A DNA stretch of 64,000 nt from Lysinibacillus pakistanensis (GCF_030123245.1 NZ_CP126101.1:1796501-1860500); one strand, 5' to 3'. Shown: positions 17,183-26,627, counted from the first letter of the stretch. The notes: generated by a model not told the origin, from the letters alone. Translations and numbers: made by a program.

Positions 17183-17896
17183 CTAATTTGTCTCCTTCAG
17201 TAGTAATTTATATCCTAAGCCCCTAACTGTGAGAAGATGGGTTGGTTTAGAGGGATCTTGCTCAATTTTTTCACGAATCCGTCTCATATGAACCATTAAT
17301 GTATTTTCGTAACCGTAGCTGTCGTCTCCCCAGACAGCCTGGCATAAGGCATCACTAGTGACAATTTTCCCGTTATTATTGTACAACTTTTGAAGGATTG
17401 CATGTTCCTTTGCTGTCAAAGGTATTTCTTCTTGATTTCTTTGTACAACAGCGCTATCTAAATCAATGATTAGATCCTCCAATCGAAAGACAGCTGAATC
17501 TTCTGTTACTGGAGAGGAATAGACTCTTTTTAGAATTGCTGTCAGTCGTAAAACCAATTCACGGGGCAGGAAGGGCTTTACAATATAATCATCTGCCCCT
17601 AAACCCAGTCCTAGTAATCGGTCTTCATCCTCACCTCGAGCAGAAAGAAAAAGCACTGGTATCTCAGAGAACTGCCTAATAGAGGTTAGAAGTGAGAATC
17701 CATCACCATCAGGTAGCATAACATCGAGAATCGCAATATCAGGCTTAACTGTTCGGCAAATCGACAAAGCTGAGGCAAAATCGGCAGCAGTATATATACG
17801 AAAAAAGCCCTCTTTTCGTAAAAATTTCTCAATCATTATTATCATTTCCAATTCATCATCTACAATTAATATCTTTTTTTCTTTTAAATTCTCCAA
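17183..17896 (-). CDS. OmpR-family response regulator
   Basis: A 237-residue regulator. The receiver domain (1-125) has acidic pocket DDE near residue 14, phosphoacceptor Asp58 in AILDVMLPDGDG and Lys in DDYIVKPF. The C-terminal winged helix (about 140-235) has the recognition region YENTLMVHMRRIREKIE. It pairs with the histidine kinase directly downstream. The likely targets are its own unit and the ABC transporter genes upstream. Confidence 0.9.
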   Translation of the reverse strand: MENLKEKKILIVDDELEMIIMIEKFLRKEGFFRIYTAADFASALSICRTVKPDIAILDVMLPDGDGFSLLTSIRQFSEIPVLFLSARGEDEDRLLGLGLGADDYIVKPFLPRELVLRLTAILKRVYSSPVTEDSAVFRLEDLIIDLDSAVVQRNQEEIPLTAKEHAILQKLYNNNGKIVTSDALCQAVWGDDSYGYENTLMVHMRRIREKIEQDPSKPTHLLTVRGLGYKLLLKETN

Positions 17897-17997
17897 TGTG
17901 CATCACCTAATTTTAATTATACATATTTAAGGAAATGATTAACTCTTTTTTAATTTCTATTTTAGATGGTATTTTTATATTGAAGTATAAAATTCTT

Positions 17998-18348
17998 TTA
18001 TTTTGTATATAGCTGCTGTACCGTCTTAGGTAGTTCCTCGAAAGTAACCTCTTCCCAATGTGTAACGCCACGAAGCTTCGTATAATATAGTTGGAGATAT
18101 GCTTCTTCTCTCAATTGTTTCCCCGCCGAAAACTCAAGCTTTTTTTCTTTTCCTTTCTTATTGTAGGCAGTTAGCTTATAATCGTAACGTTTATCTTCGT
18201 TTAGAACCCCGAAATCAATAACCTTTGTATAATAGACTGTTTTTCCAGCGGGGCTATCAGGTATTAGCTTATCTGGAGTCATGAGGAACATTAACAAGCA
18301 TCCAGAAATTATAATCATGAGTCCCAGTACTAATAATATTTTTTTCAT
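17998..18348 (-). CDS. YxeA-family (DUF1093) secreted or lipid-associated protein
   Basis: A 116-residue protein. The N-terminal hydrophobic segment (about residues 3-23, with SGCLLMF) is a signal or lipoprotein-like anchor; Cys follows a SG pair. The rest is the YxeA fold: VYYTKV, YDYKLTAYNKKGKEKKLEF, LREEAYLQLYYTKLRGVTHWEEV. The start is ATG 18348 with AAGGAGG upstream. YxeA-family genes are often found with lantibiotic-protection ABC transporters; their role is unproven. Here it sits between the permeases and the regulator genes. Confidence 0.75.
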   Translation of the reverse strand: MKKILLVLGLMIIISGCLLMFLMTPDKLIPDSPAGKTVYYTKVIDFGVLNEDKRYDYKLTAYNKKGKEKKLEFSAGKQLREEAYLQLYYTKLRGVTHWEEVTFEELPKTVQQLYTK

Positions 18349-18367
18349 CACAAATTCCTCCTTGGCA

Positions 18368-19099
18368 TTAGGATGATTTAATATCTTTATTTTTCAATTG
18401 ATTAATTGACATAGACGCAAAAATTACAATAAAAGTCATATTCATCACCCAAAACAGAATGTTCTGTATACCCGTCATCTCCACTTGATTCAATACACTC
18501 ATACCAAAAGTGAGTAACGAGTAAGGGAAAAATAAACCTAACTTTGCTATATACAAACCCAGTCCAATAAAGACTGCACATAGACTAATTCCAATTGGTA
18601 TAGCAAAGCTACGGATTCGTAAAGACAATGCCAATTGCAAAGATATAATAGATAGAGAAGCAAACCATCCTCTTATCGTCATGGATATCGTCTCTACTGG
18701 GAAAGGCTCTGATATGGTGAACAAGATTCCGGCCAGCAAATAGAGGCCTATAAATAGCATTTGTACAAACAAGATTAGAATGCTCACAACCACCAATTTT
18801 GCGATAAACACACTAGAAACAGATACAGGAGAGGTCATTAGCATATTCCAATTTCGATTTAAATGCTCAAGTCTGCATACATAGGCACAACAAATAGCAA
18901 TCAAGATAGGAAGGAAAAACTCACCGTAAAACAAGCTGACTTGAGTCCATAAGCTGTACCAGCCATTTGTTAGAGCACCCTGGTTAAAATAAAAATTTAA
19001 ACATCCAATCAGCATACTTATGAGAGGAAGTACAACAAGTACAAAACCAATCCGGGAATGCCGTAATTTCAGAAATTCAGCATAAATACTTCTTTTCAT
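18368..19099 (-). CDS. ABC transporter permease, lantibiotic-protection type (second permease)
   Basis: A 243-residue integral membrane protein with six predicted helices (about 18-38, 55-75, 100-125, 133-155, 165-185, 210-232). It is of the MutG/EpiG kind found as the second permease in LanFEG-type transporters. The start ATG 19099 has AGGAGGAGAG upstream, and the spacing to the preceding permease is 12 bases. It would form the membrane channel with the permease at 19112 and the ATPase at 19861. Confidence 0.8.
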   Translation of the reverse strand: MKRSIYAEFLKLRHSRIGFVLVVLPLISMLIGCLNFYFNQGALTNGWYSLWTQVSLFYGEFFLPILIAICCAYVCRLEHLNRNWNMLMTSPVSVSSVFIAKLVVVSILILFVQMLFIGLYLLAGILFTISEPFPVETISMTIRGWFASLSIISLQLALSLRIRSFAIPIGISLCAVFIGLGLYIAKLGLFFPYSLLTFGMSVLNQVEMTGIQNILFWVMNMTFIVIFASMSINQLKNKDIKSS

Positions 19100-19111
19100 T
19101 AGCTCTCCTCC

Positions 19112-19864
19112 TTAGATTTCTTGCCTGGAAACATGAATGCGTCCAGCAATGTAGAATAGGGTGGTCATAATAACTGCTATTCCGATAATCACGAAATCAA
19201 CAGGCTGTTTCATATAGGTACTAGAAGACGCCGAGAATAGATAAGTAATCGGACTAAGATCCAAATAATAAGACCAGATAAAAATATGTCTGGCAGTAGC
19301 AGGGAACAGTCCAGCCGTCATTCCTATAAAGCCCCCAAGCATTCCCAAACACAATGCAAAAGCTTGGTTTTTGATAACTAAAGAAATCCATTGCTGAAGT
19401 GCTGTGACAGCGAGAGTTGTCAGTAAAGTACCCAAAATAAATCTAGTGAAAAAATCAATAGGTGGTGATCCAGGAAATTCCTTTATCAACCCAAACATAA
19501 TCATGAGTAAGGTTTGTGCTAAGATGCCTAATAAGAGAAGACTGTTGGCGCATAAATATTTCGCTACATATAGATGACCACGGCTCACATTGGTAGCAAC
19601 AAGCATTTTCCATGTCTCTCCTTTGTGCTCCATATCACAAATCCGAGAGACGACAATGGCTGAAATAATCGGCATAAAAAGCCCATTCATGGAGGATATA
19701 TTAAATATCACAGATTCCCAGATTGCATGTTCGGGATTACTCGCAATAGAACGACTAATAGACATGAAAGCCCATAGGATTTCTACAGTTAGAAATAATA
19801 GAATCATCATCCCTATTTTTTTGCGACGAATTTTGAAATATTCTAGCTTCAATGTTGTTATCAC
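19112..19864 (-). CDS. ABC transporter permease, lantibiotic-protection type (first permease)
   Basis: A 250-residue, six-helix permease of the MutE/EpiE kind. It opens MITTLKLEYFKIRRKK and has the conserved stretch DMEHKGETWKMLVATNVSRG typical of this permease class, with a related DMEHKG/RLEHLN motif in its partner. Its start overlaps the ATPase stop by four bases (ATGA), showing translational coupling. Function with the ATPase: removal of antimicrobial peptides from the membrane. Confidence 0.8.
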   Translation of the reverse strand: MITTLKLEYFKIRRKKIGMMILLFLTVEILWAFMSISRSIASNPEHAIWESVIFNISSMNGLFMPIISAIVVSRICDMEHKGETWKMLVATNVSRGHLYVAKYLCANSLLLLGILAQTLLMIMFGLIKEFPGSPPIDFFTRFILGTLLTTLAVTALQQWISLVIKNQAFALCLGMLGGFIGMTAGLFPATARHIFIWSYYLDLSPITYLFSASSSTYMKQPVDFVIIGIAVIMTTLFYIAGRIHVSRQEI

Positions 19865-20778
19865 AAACTTCGCTCCTTCCCTGTAATTTCTAAGAAAATA
19901 TTCTCTAAACTTTTTTTATGCTCCTCAATTCGGGTGACAGGAATATTATGATCGACTAGAAATTTGTTCATTTCTGCCACCTTCGTATCTATAAGATTCT
20001 CAAACACCAGCCAGCTGTCACTCTCAACCGGACAAAAGCCTTGGGTAAGTAGCAAATGTTCAGCCTTGGTATTGTCCCCGGTTTTAAGAAAAATGGAGCT
20101 TTTACTTTTTTTTCTTAAGGTTTCCATTTTACCCTGGAATAGTAGATTCCCCTCACTAATAATACCAACTGAGGTAGCTATTTGATCAATCTCCGAAAGC
20201 AGATGACTTGAGAGCAATACAGTTATGCCATAACTCGTAGGTAGGGATTTAATAAGTTCTCGAATTTCACCTATTCCTGCAGGATCAAGACCATTCGTTG
20301 GCTCATCGAGGATTAGCAGTTTTGGGAAAGCGAGAAGGGCCATTGCAATCCCTAGTCGTTGCTTCATTCCGAGCGAATATTGTTCGGCCTTTTTATTTTT
20401 ATGATTTTCAAGTCGTACGATTCGAAGCGCCTCATCTACATTCTTATCGGGCACGTTTCGCAGCCGTTGCATAACCTTCATATTCTCAAGCCCCGTAAGA
20501 TGACCATAATAGGAAGGTGACTCAATAAGCGACCCAGTTCGATGTAGAATGGAAGGACGATTTTTATTTAGGCTCTCTCCGAAAATTTTAATGGTCCCTT
20601 CAGAAGGTTTAACGAGTCCAAGTAGCATTTTCAGCGTGGTTGTTTTTCCAGCCCCGTTTGGTCCAAGAAACCCGTATATTTCTCCTTCTTGAACTTGAAG
20701 ATCAACCCTATTTACTGAATTAAAAGACCCATATTTTTTGGATAAATTTTGCGTTTGCACAATAGCCGATGCAGTCAT
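19861..20778 (-). CDS. ABC transporter ATP-binding protein, lantibiotic-protection (LanF/BcrA) type
   Basis: The 305-residue form starts at MTASAIVQTQNLSKKYG (ATG 20778, GGAGC 11 bases upstream). The upstream in-frame ATG at 20799 has no ribosome-binding site. Walker A is GPNGAGKTT, the signature is YSLGMKQRLGIAMALL, Walker B is LLILDEPTNGLDPAG and the switch His is in LLSSHLLSEI. A roughly 90-residue C-terminal extension follows, as in BcrA/LanF proteins. It is the first gene of the six-gene unit. Confidence 0.85.
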   Translation of the reverse strand: MTASAIVQTQNLSKKYGSFNSVNRVDLQVQEGEIYGFLGPNGAGKTTTLKMLLGLVKPSEGTIKIFGESLNKNRPSILHRTGSLIESPSYYGHLTGLENMKVMQRLRNVPDKNVDEALRIVRLENHKNKKAEQYSLGMKQRLGIAMALLAFPKLLILDEPTNGLDPAGIGEIRELIKSLPTSYGITVLLSSHLLSEIDQIATSVGIISEGNLLFQGKMETLRKKSKSSIFLKTGDNTKAEHLLLTQGFCPVESDSWLVFENLIDTKVAEMNKFLVDHNIPVTRIEEHKKSLENIFLEITGKERSL

Positions 20779-21210
20779 GTAAAAACCAGCTCCATTCAAA
20801 TTTTTATTTTTTTCAGTTTCAACTTTAATGAAATCACCTTTCCACAGTCTAAAGGCAATCTTACAGCAACCTTAAATAACTAATTCCCTTAAATTAGAGG
20901 GCAATCTTTAATTTAAAAAAGAGAAAAGCTGATGATCTTCACAGGAATCATCAGCTTTCATATATTTTTATGGCCATGAGGAGCACTCCAAATATTTTAA
21001 CAAGATTTATTTAATAATAGCTTCACTTGCTTTTTTAGATATATTTGGTCTGAAGTAGAGTAGGTTTTAATAACCAAATAAAGTGATAACTTATTTTATG
21101 TTGCAAATACAACAAAATGAGTATATATTAAGCAAATACGAATAAGGGTTTTTTTGACCTCTTAGTTATAGATCTATTACGCCATATTAATTAAATTTAA
21201 ATCGTTAAGG
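20779..21210. other. Promoter region of the ABC/TCS unit plus a terminator
   Basis: Contains the promoter for the minus-strand ABC unit. TTGC repeats about 11 bases apart near 20850-20870 might be response-regulator contacts, but this is weak. A terminator hairpin is at 20934-20958. No gene. Confidence 0.4.
20934..20968. terminator. Intrinsic-terminator-like hairpin
   Basis: AAAGCTGATGAT and ATCATCAGCTTT form a perfect 12-bp stem, then CATATATTTTT. It has no obvious upstream gene on the plus strand, so it may be left over from a lost gene. Confidence 0.55.
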
Positions 21211-21226
21211 AGAATCAAAGAAGATA

Positions 21227-21670
21227 ATGAATTGGCAGATAAAAGAATTTAATCAATTAACTACAAAAGAATTATATGAAATTTTAAAAGTAAGAGCAGA
21301 AGTATTTGTAGTCGAGCAGCAATGTATATTCCAAGATTTAGATTCAAAAGATGAAGTTTCCTATCATCTGTTCTTGGAAGATCATTCTGAAATAGTCGCT
21401 TATTTAAGAATCCTACCTCCAAATATTTCATATTCTGAAGTTGCAATTGGCAGAGTTCTCACTAAAGCAGAACATCGAAAGAAAGGCATTTCTAAGAAAT
21501 TGGTTCAAAATGCTATAAATTTTGTGACAGATTTTTTGGGAGAACAGGCAATTAGGATTTCTGCACAGGCCTATTTGTTGAAGTTTTACAATGATTTAGG
21601 ATTTGAGCCAGTGTCGGAAGTTTACTTGGAAGATGGTATAGAGCACATTGAAATGTTGTATAGGAAATAA
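21227..21670 (+). CDS. GNAT acetyltransferase, ElaA family
   Basis: A 147-residue single GNAT domain. The ElaA-type opening (LTTKELYEILKVRAEVFVVEQQC) is clear, followed by YLRILPP, the acetyl-CoA pyrophosphate loop in IGRVLTKAEHRKKGISKKLV and the C-terminal FYNDLGFEPVSEVYLEDGI. It acetylates an unknown small amine or peptide. Start ATG 21227 is preceded by AAGGAGAA. It stands alone, with no partner gene. Confidence 0.8.
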   Translation: MNWQIKEFNQLTTKELYEILKVRAEVFVVEQQCIFQDLDSKDEVSYHLFLEDHSEIVAYLRILPPNISYSEVAIGRVLTKAEHRKKGISKKLVQNAINFVTDFLGEQAIRISAQAYLLKFYNDLGFEPVSEVYLEDGIEHIEMLYRK

Positions 21671-22039
21671 ATTTTAATCTAGATATTCACTGTATAAATT
21701 AAATTACTCGCTAAAAAATTGATAATTAAACCATCTATTCATTTATCGCATTTTCTAGTTTAAAAATAGTATGTTTAAAGATTTGCAATTATTAATCAGT
21801 TCATCAAGACGACATCCGTATGGGAAAGAAGGCTTGACTAAGGAACGACTATCATTATCACTTTTCCAATGATAACTACAAAGTATTTAAATTCATGCTA
21901 TACATTTGAATTTTTAAACATTTTCGTATTCCCAATGTTACGGCTCATTTGCGCTTTCTTGCATATAACGACGTAACATTTTTTATTTGTTCATATTCCG
22001 TTCATATTGTCGTCATAGAGAATATATCTTCGTCCAATA
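21671..22039. other. Intergenic, no gene seen
   Basis: AT-rich sequence without a credible frame. It ends at the hairpin upstream of the next gene. Confidence 0.45.
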
Positions 22040-22069
22040 AGCTATCCTTAATGCTCATATAGGATAGCT
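22040..22069 (+). promoter_or_regulatory. Hairpin in the leader of the hydrolase gene
   Basis: AGCTATCCT and AGGATAGCT form a perfect 9-bp stem with a 12-base loop, ending about five bases before the AAGGAGAAGG ribosome-binding site of the gene at 22090. It could be an mRNA stabiliser or an operator; it has no T-run. Confidence 0.4.
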
Positions 22070-22089
22070 AAGAAAAGGAGAAGGTACGA

Positions 22090-23064
22090 GTGAAACTAAA
22101 AGAAGAGATAATGAAAAGGAGGATGGGTAAACCGCTCATTCTTATGCTTAAAGCAATCGGAGTTATAGTTATTGCAATAGCGCTTTTTCTGGTCATTGTT
22201 TTTATTGTTAATATTGTCTGTAATAAATTCGAGCAAGGAAAAATAGATATTTATGGTCAGCCTGTAGCTGTAGACGGGAAGGATATGAATGTCTTCATTC
22301 AAGGAGAAGGCAAAGAAACCATCGTGCTCTTACCTGGTTATGGAACAGCAGCACCAGCACTTGATTTTAAACCACTAATAGATGAACTATCTCCATTTTA
22401 CAAAGTTGTTGTAATTGAGCCTTTTGGTTATGGATTAAGTGATTTAACCGAGAAGGAACGGAGTACAGAGAATATAGTCAGTGAAATACATGAAGCTCTA
22501 CAGCAACTTCATATTGAGCGGTATATGCTAATGGGCCACTCCATTTCGGGTCTTTACGGACTAGATTATGTGAACAAATATCCAGATGAAGTGAGTGCAT
22601 TTGTTGGGCTCGATAGCAGTGTTCCAACGATAAGCGAGAAAAAGATTGATTCTTCAATCATTAGAACTATTAAACTACTAAAAAATTCGGGTTTAGGTAG
22701 ATTGCAAGTGAAGCTAAGTGATGATCCATATGCCGAACTACCATATGATGAAAAAACAAAAGAACAACTGAAAATTCTTAAGCACAAAAACATGTACAAT
22801 CCTAGCCAGTTAAATGAAGCTGAAATGATGTATGAAAATTTTAAAGCAGCTAAAAATTTATCATTCCCAAAAAATCTTCCTGTTATTTTCTTTATACAAA
22901 AGAATCATCCAGTCACTGACAGATGGGTGCCAGAGCATCAAAAACAAATAAAGGATTCTGTACATGGGAAAGTGATGACATTTGAAGGGGATCATTATTT
23001 ATATCGTACCAAAGCACAAGAAATTGTAGAACATTTCAGGGCGTATATGGATCAAATAAAATAA
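22090..23064 (+). CDS. Membrane-anchored alpha/beta hydrolase
   Basis: A 324-residue hydrolase. One N-terminal membrane helix (about residues 18-42) would leave the enzyme domain outside the cell. Motifs are VLLPGYGTAAPALDF (oxyanion region), VIEPFGYGLSD, nucleophile elbow MGHSISGLYG and the terminal His in EGDHYLYR. It starts at GTG 22090 because AAGGAGAAGG is properly spaced there. The substrate is unknown; the family includes lipases and esterases. It is monocistronic by appearance. Confidence 0.8.
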   Translation: MKLKEEIMKRRMGKPLILMLKAIGVIVIAIALFLVIVFIVNIVCNKFEQGKIDIYGQPVAVDGKDMNVFIQGEGKETIVLLPGYGTAAPALDFKPLIDELSPFYKVVVIEPFGYGLSDLTEKERSTENIVSEIHEALQQLHIERYMLMGHSISGLYGLDYVNKYPDEVSAFVGLDSSVPTISEKKIDSSIIRTIKLLKNSGLGRLQVKLSDDPYAELPYDEKTKEQLKILKHKNMYNPSQLNEAEMMYENFKAAKNLSFPKNLPVIFFIQKNHPVTDRWVPEHQKQIKDSVHGKVMTFEGDHYLYRTKAQEIVEHFRAYMDQIK

Positions 23065-23204
23065 GCGTAGTAATCGTTTTGTTTCAATTAAATTGTCTAG
23101 CCAGTATTATCATGCAACGCTGTATTTGCAACTTTGTTAATAGAAGATAAACTAGGTTTAAACATATATTATAAGTAATACAAATAGAACGAGGAGGGAA
23201 TGCA

Positions 23205-24266
23205 ATGTCTAAAAATCAAAAGGTAATAATTGTTGGGGCAGGGATTGTTGGTGCATCTATTGCTTATAATCTATCAAAAGTAAATAAGGATATCACGTTA
23301 GTTGAGAGCCATTCAAAAGCTAGCTGTGGTGTAACATCAAATTCCTTTGCCTGGATTAATCCTTCAGGGCGTGTACCAGAAAACTTCCAACATTTGTATG
23401 GCGGATCATTAGCAGAATATCACGTATTGGAAAAAGAGATTCCAGAATTAAAGGTCGATTGGAACGGCTCCCTTTCATGGGGAATTCCTGTAAACATCAA
23501 TAAATCTTATGTAGAAAAAATAACTGGCCAGCAAGTATCGGACTTAGAACCTCATTTAAAAGAATATCCAAAGGAAGCTCTATATGCTTTTAAAGAAGGT
23601 GCGGTAGATCCTAATATTCTAACGAATCTTTTACTCAAGAAAGCCCAAGAAAATGGGGTAAATATATTGTTCGACACAAAAGTAACACAAGTTAAAAAGG
23701 AGGATGCTAAAGTTGTTGGCATACATACTTCAAAAGGTTTTATAGAATCAGACGTAATCGTTTTGGCAAACGGCACAGCGTTACCTGAGCTTTGTAAGCC
23801 TCTTGGTATTGAGGTACCTGTTGAGTCATCACCTTCTATTATTATTCGAATGAAATCTTCAAAAAAGCTTATTCACACATTAATTTCTAATTCAAGATTT
23901 GAAGCAAGACAGCTATCTGATACTACGTTAATTGCTGCTGAAGATTATTTGGATGACTATGGAGAAAATGGACCAGAAGAGGTTGGAAAAAGAGCTTTAG
24001 AAATCCTACGCTACGATTTGGTAGATGGGGAACATTTAGAGTTAGAAAGTATCAAAGTAGGAATGAGGCCAATGCCAAAAGACGGTTACCCCATTGTCGG
24101 TTTTCACGATCAGGTAAAAGGACTTTATTTAGCAGTTATGCATTCTGCAATTACGTTATCTCCAGTTATTAGTCGATTGATTGCGAAGGAAATCGTAGAT
24201 AATGTGCAGTTGGAAGAATTAGAAGGTTGTAGACTATCTCGATTTTACAAAGTAAATGAAATATGA
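23205..24266 (+). CDS. FAD-dependent amino-acid oxidase-type oxidoreductase (DAO family)
   Basis: A 353-residue flavoprotein of the D-amino-acid oxidase/glycine oxidase/sarcosine oxidase family. The Rossmann motif VGAGIVGASIAYNL is at about residues 9-22, the ribose-binding Glu is in TLVESHSK, and the C-terminal FAD-binding motif is KVGMRPMPKDGYPIVG. It probably deaminates or demethylates a small amine substrate. Start ATG 23205 has GAGGAGGG upstream. No clear operon partner. Confidence 0.8.
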   Translation: MSKNQKVIIVGAGIVGASIAYNLSKVNKDITLVESHSKASCGVTSNSFAWINPSGRVPENFQHLYGGSLAEYHVLEKEIPELKVDWNGSLSWGIPVNINKSYVEKITGQQVSDLEPHLKEYPKEALYAFKEGAVDPNILTNLLLKKAQENGVNILFDTKVTQVKKEDAKVVGIHTSKGFIESDVIVLANGTALPELCKPLGIEVPVESSPSIIIRMKSSKKLIHTLISNSRFEARQLSDTTLIAAEDYLDDYGENGPEEVGKRALEILRYDLVDGEHLELESIKVGMRPMPKDGYPIVGFHDQVKGLYLAVMHSAITLSPVISRLIAKEIVDNVQLEELEGCRLSRFYKVNEI

Positions 24267-24659
24267 GTAATTAAATAACAAGTTTTAATCATTCGAGAAA
24301 AGGCAAAAGCAATTCGACATAAGCATCTAAGTGTAGAATGTGTTACTACGATTGACAAACATGGACTATGCCCACTCATTAATCTTAAAAGCCAGTATTG
24401 AAACTAGAAAGGGAGAGGGGGAAGGGTAGTCAAGTGAAGATACTTAAAGAGCATGTTATGGTTGATTTTGATATTTATTTCATAATACGCTCTTTTCTAT
24501 GTTCTATTAAAAACACTTATGTCTGTATATTATTTATTTTTCTAAAGCATACTTCAAATCAACTAGTTTGGATTTCAAAATTCTGAATGATTTAAGAGAG
24601 GGGGATGTTAGGTCGTTGGCATTGCATATAGTAAGTCATAACTATTAGCAGATTCCATT
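24267..24659. other. Intergenic with coding-like debris
   Basis: A frame around 24286-24378 (IREKAKAIRHKHLSVEC, then IDKHGLCPLINLK) looks like part of a lost gene but has no start and no recognised family. The rest has no features. Confidence 0.35.
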
Positions 24660-24896
24660 TCAATTTCTAAAATGATTAAGTGCTAGTAATGTTGCCGAAT
24701 TATATTCAGTAGGCAAATCGTCCTCAAAATAAATTGCCTCTACTGGACAAACTAATTCGCATGCCCCACAATCAATACAAATATCAGGATTAATCACATA
24801 TTGGGTATCCGTCAAAACAATACAATTTACAGGACAGACATCCAAACAGACAGCTGCTTTTTCATCCCTACATAATTCTGTAATTACAAAAGTCAT
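24660..24896 (-). CDS. 7Fe/8Fe-type ferredoxin
   Basis: A 78-residue ferredoxin. The first cluster ligands are in CRDEKAAVCLDVCPV (C-x7-C-x3-CP) and the second in CIDCGACELVCPVEAI. The C-x7-C spacing is typical of seven-iron ferredoxins with one [3Fe-4S] and one [4Fe-4S] cluster. It is a small cytosolic electron carrier. Start ATG 24896 has GGGGGA upstream. It lies 11 bases downstream of the YwhD-like gene and is probably co-transcribed. Confidence 0.85.
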   Translation of the reverse strand: MTFVITELCRDEKAAVCLDVCPVNCIVLTDTQYVINPDICIDCGACELVCPVEAIYFEDDLPTEYNSATLLALNHFRN

Positions 24897-24907
24897 TATA
24901 AATCCCC

Positions 24908-25417
24908 CTAAATAGATAGTTGTTGTCTTAATTCTTCAGGTGACTGTTTCCAGTACTCCTCATTAAATCCAGATAAAAACTGATAAAGTAATTTTTTTGA
25001 ATTAATATCTACATGATTCAGGATAAATTGCCCTTTAAGTGCCTTATCCAAGTAATTTACTTGTTCTGGCAACGATTTATAGCCAAGTTTAATTCGGCGT
25101 TCTTCTTTTGATACGCGTACTTCACTTGCTGTACATCCCGCATAAAAAGGTCCGTTTTGAGCAATTTGAGTAGCTACCCAAACAATCCAATAACGATTAT
25201 AATTGTCACTAGCATGAGCTAAATCTGGAGAAAATCGAACTTTTTTTTCAATTATACTTCGCCCATGTAAAGCTTCTAAGTCTATAAATACGTGTTCATT
25301 TTCACAATCTATTATAATAGGCGTTACATTATTTAAATCAAGGGTACCTACTCCGTAACCTCCATCTCCATCTGTTGAATCATTACTTAAAATAGTAAAA
25401 TGCATTTTTTGTTTCAT
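24908..25417 (-). CDS. YwhD-family protein
   Basis: A 169-residue protein starting at ATG 25417 (MKQKMHFTILSNDSTDGDGG), chosen because AAAGGTGA is correctly spaced and because the length matches YwhD. Conserved stretches are GTLDLNNVTPIIIDCE, FIDLEALHGRSIIEKKVRF, WIVWVA, GPFYAGCTA and YKSLPEQVNYLDKALK. The function of YwhD is not established. The frame stays open upstream to 25654, giving a possible 79-residue extension with no similarity I recognise. Confidence 0.75.
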   Translation of the reverse strand: MKQKMHFTILSNDSTDGDGGYGVGTLDLNNVTPIIIDCENEHVFIDLEALHGRSIIEKKVRFSPDLAHASDNYNRYWIVWVATQIAQNGPFYAGCTASEVRVSKEERRIKLGYKSLPEQVNYLDKALKGQFILNHVDINSKKLLYQFLSGFNEEYWKQSPEELRQQLSI

Positions 25418-25654
25418 AGAAATCACCTTTATACGATTTTGAATTTCTAGATTAACTTCCGGATTTTGTTTATTTCGAATAACCCTAAACTCAGAATCTC
25501 CTAATAATTTTATAAATAAAATATACAACTTATTCTCATTTCTTGTCTTCAGGCTTACGTCTGAATTGTTTGAAATGGTAAAGTTGTAATCTGATCTTTT
25601 GTGTTGAAGTTCGCTAATATACAAAATTACATTTATATTATTCATAAATGGCAC

Positions 25655-25860
25655 TTCTCATTGCTAAATAAATATAAGTTTAGTTCTTGTCTTTGATTTA
25701 GAATCAAAAAATTCTGCAATGGATTTTATTAAATTAAAAAATCTTTGTTCAGATTTTGTTCAGGGAGGTTATATTAAAGTATATTATGTCAAAAAGATAA
25801 TAGTAAGCTAGGGTTACTTAGCATTTTTTCAGATTCAAAAAATAATGAGGATTTGAACAG
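25655..25860. other. Intergenic upstream of the YwhD-like gene
   Basis: No gene. It leads into the duplicated hairpin that borders repeat copy A. Confidence 0.4.
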
Positions 25861-25881
25861 ACACTTTAATACTTAAAGTGT
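25861..25881. repeat. Duplicated hairpin bordering repeat copy A (left)
   Basis: A 21-bp palindromic unit, arms ACACTTTAA and TTAAAGTGT with loop TAC. Repeated exactly at 26628-26648. Confidence 0.8.
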
Positions 25882-26627
25882 CATAGTGTTGAAAAACTAA
25901 ATAGCCAAGGCACCCTTTGTGAATATTTAGTCAAAATGAAGGTGATTTCCGTTCCAGGCTACTCGCTTTCCTGTGGGCGAGCGACGAGCCGCTTCCTGCG
26001 CTGACGCTCCGTGCAGGGTCTCGTCTGTCTCGCTATCCCACGGGAGTCGAGTAGCCTTCCACTCCAATCAGCAATAGTGTAGAACTTTAAATATTTTCTT
26101 CCCTTAAAAGTAAAGTAAAAGCATATTACTTACTATCATTAAATAGATAGAATAGTGGTACAATTCTATAGTTGTCAACCTACATTTTATTTTTATGCAT
26201 AAAACTAATTTCTAACTTTATATAAAGCCACTTATTGATGTCGCATAGAAAAATATTATCAAAGCTCCACTTTTGCACAAAATAGTGATGGTTAATACTT
26301 CAATTTATCACTACACATTTATGTGAAATGCAAATAGAAAATACTATGAGCAATAGTTGATTGGAGTGTAGACTGAGTGACTCCTCCGGGATTCACAGCG
26401 TCACAGATGAGACCCTGGAGCGAGCAGATTAGGGGAACGAAGGCTAAAATCGTCACGTCCTGTGACAACGCCTTCGTGACCAACCTCCTGTTGCCCCAAG
26501 CGGCTCATCGGACGCCCCCAGGAAAGCACTCAGTCGGAACGGAGATCAACCCCTCGTTTTGAAAAAGGGCTATACTTTTTAATTTGTCACCTTGATTTCA
26601 TTGACATAATAGTATTTCAACAACATG
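25882..26627. repeat. Terminator-flanked repeat element, copy A (746 bp)
   Basis: The ends CATAGTGTTGAAA and TTTCAACAACATG are imperfect inverted repeats (11 of 13). Inside lie two G+C-rich self-complementary modules (about 25943-26075 and 26356-26545) around a roughly 280-bp AT-rich core. The left module pairs GGCTACTCG...GTGGG with CCCAC...CGAGTAGCC. The right module pairs GACTGAGTG with CACTCAGTC around a variable interior. A 21-bp direct repeat containing the hairpin ACACTTTAA/TTAAAGTGT borders both sides (25861-25881 and 26628-26648). It encodes no protein. It shares sequence with 36049-36799 (inverted) and 39894-41849. Confidence 0.85.

Noticed and set aside
24398..24586. A 62-codon frame downstream of the FAD oxidoreductase
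   Set aside because: It has a purine-rich stretch but a low-complexity, unlikely protein; nothing supports expression.
25943..26075. CRISPR-like or tandem array
   Set aside because: The G+C-rich modules are single palindromes, not regularly spaced direct repeats.
26377..26562. A 61-codon frame inside repeat copy A
   Set aside because: It lies in the palindromic module, is not preserved in copy B or C, and has no ribosome-binding site.
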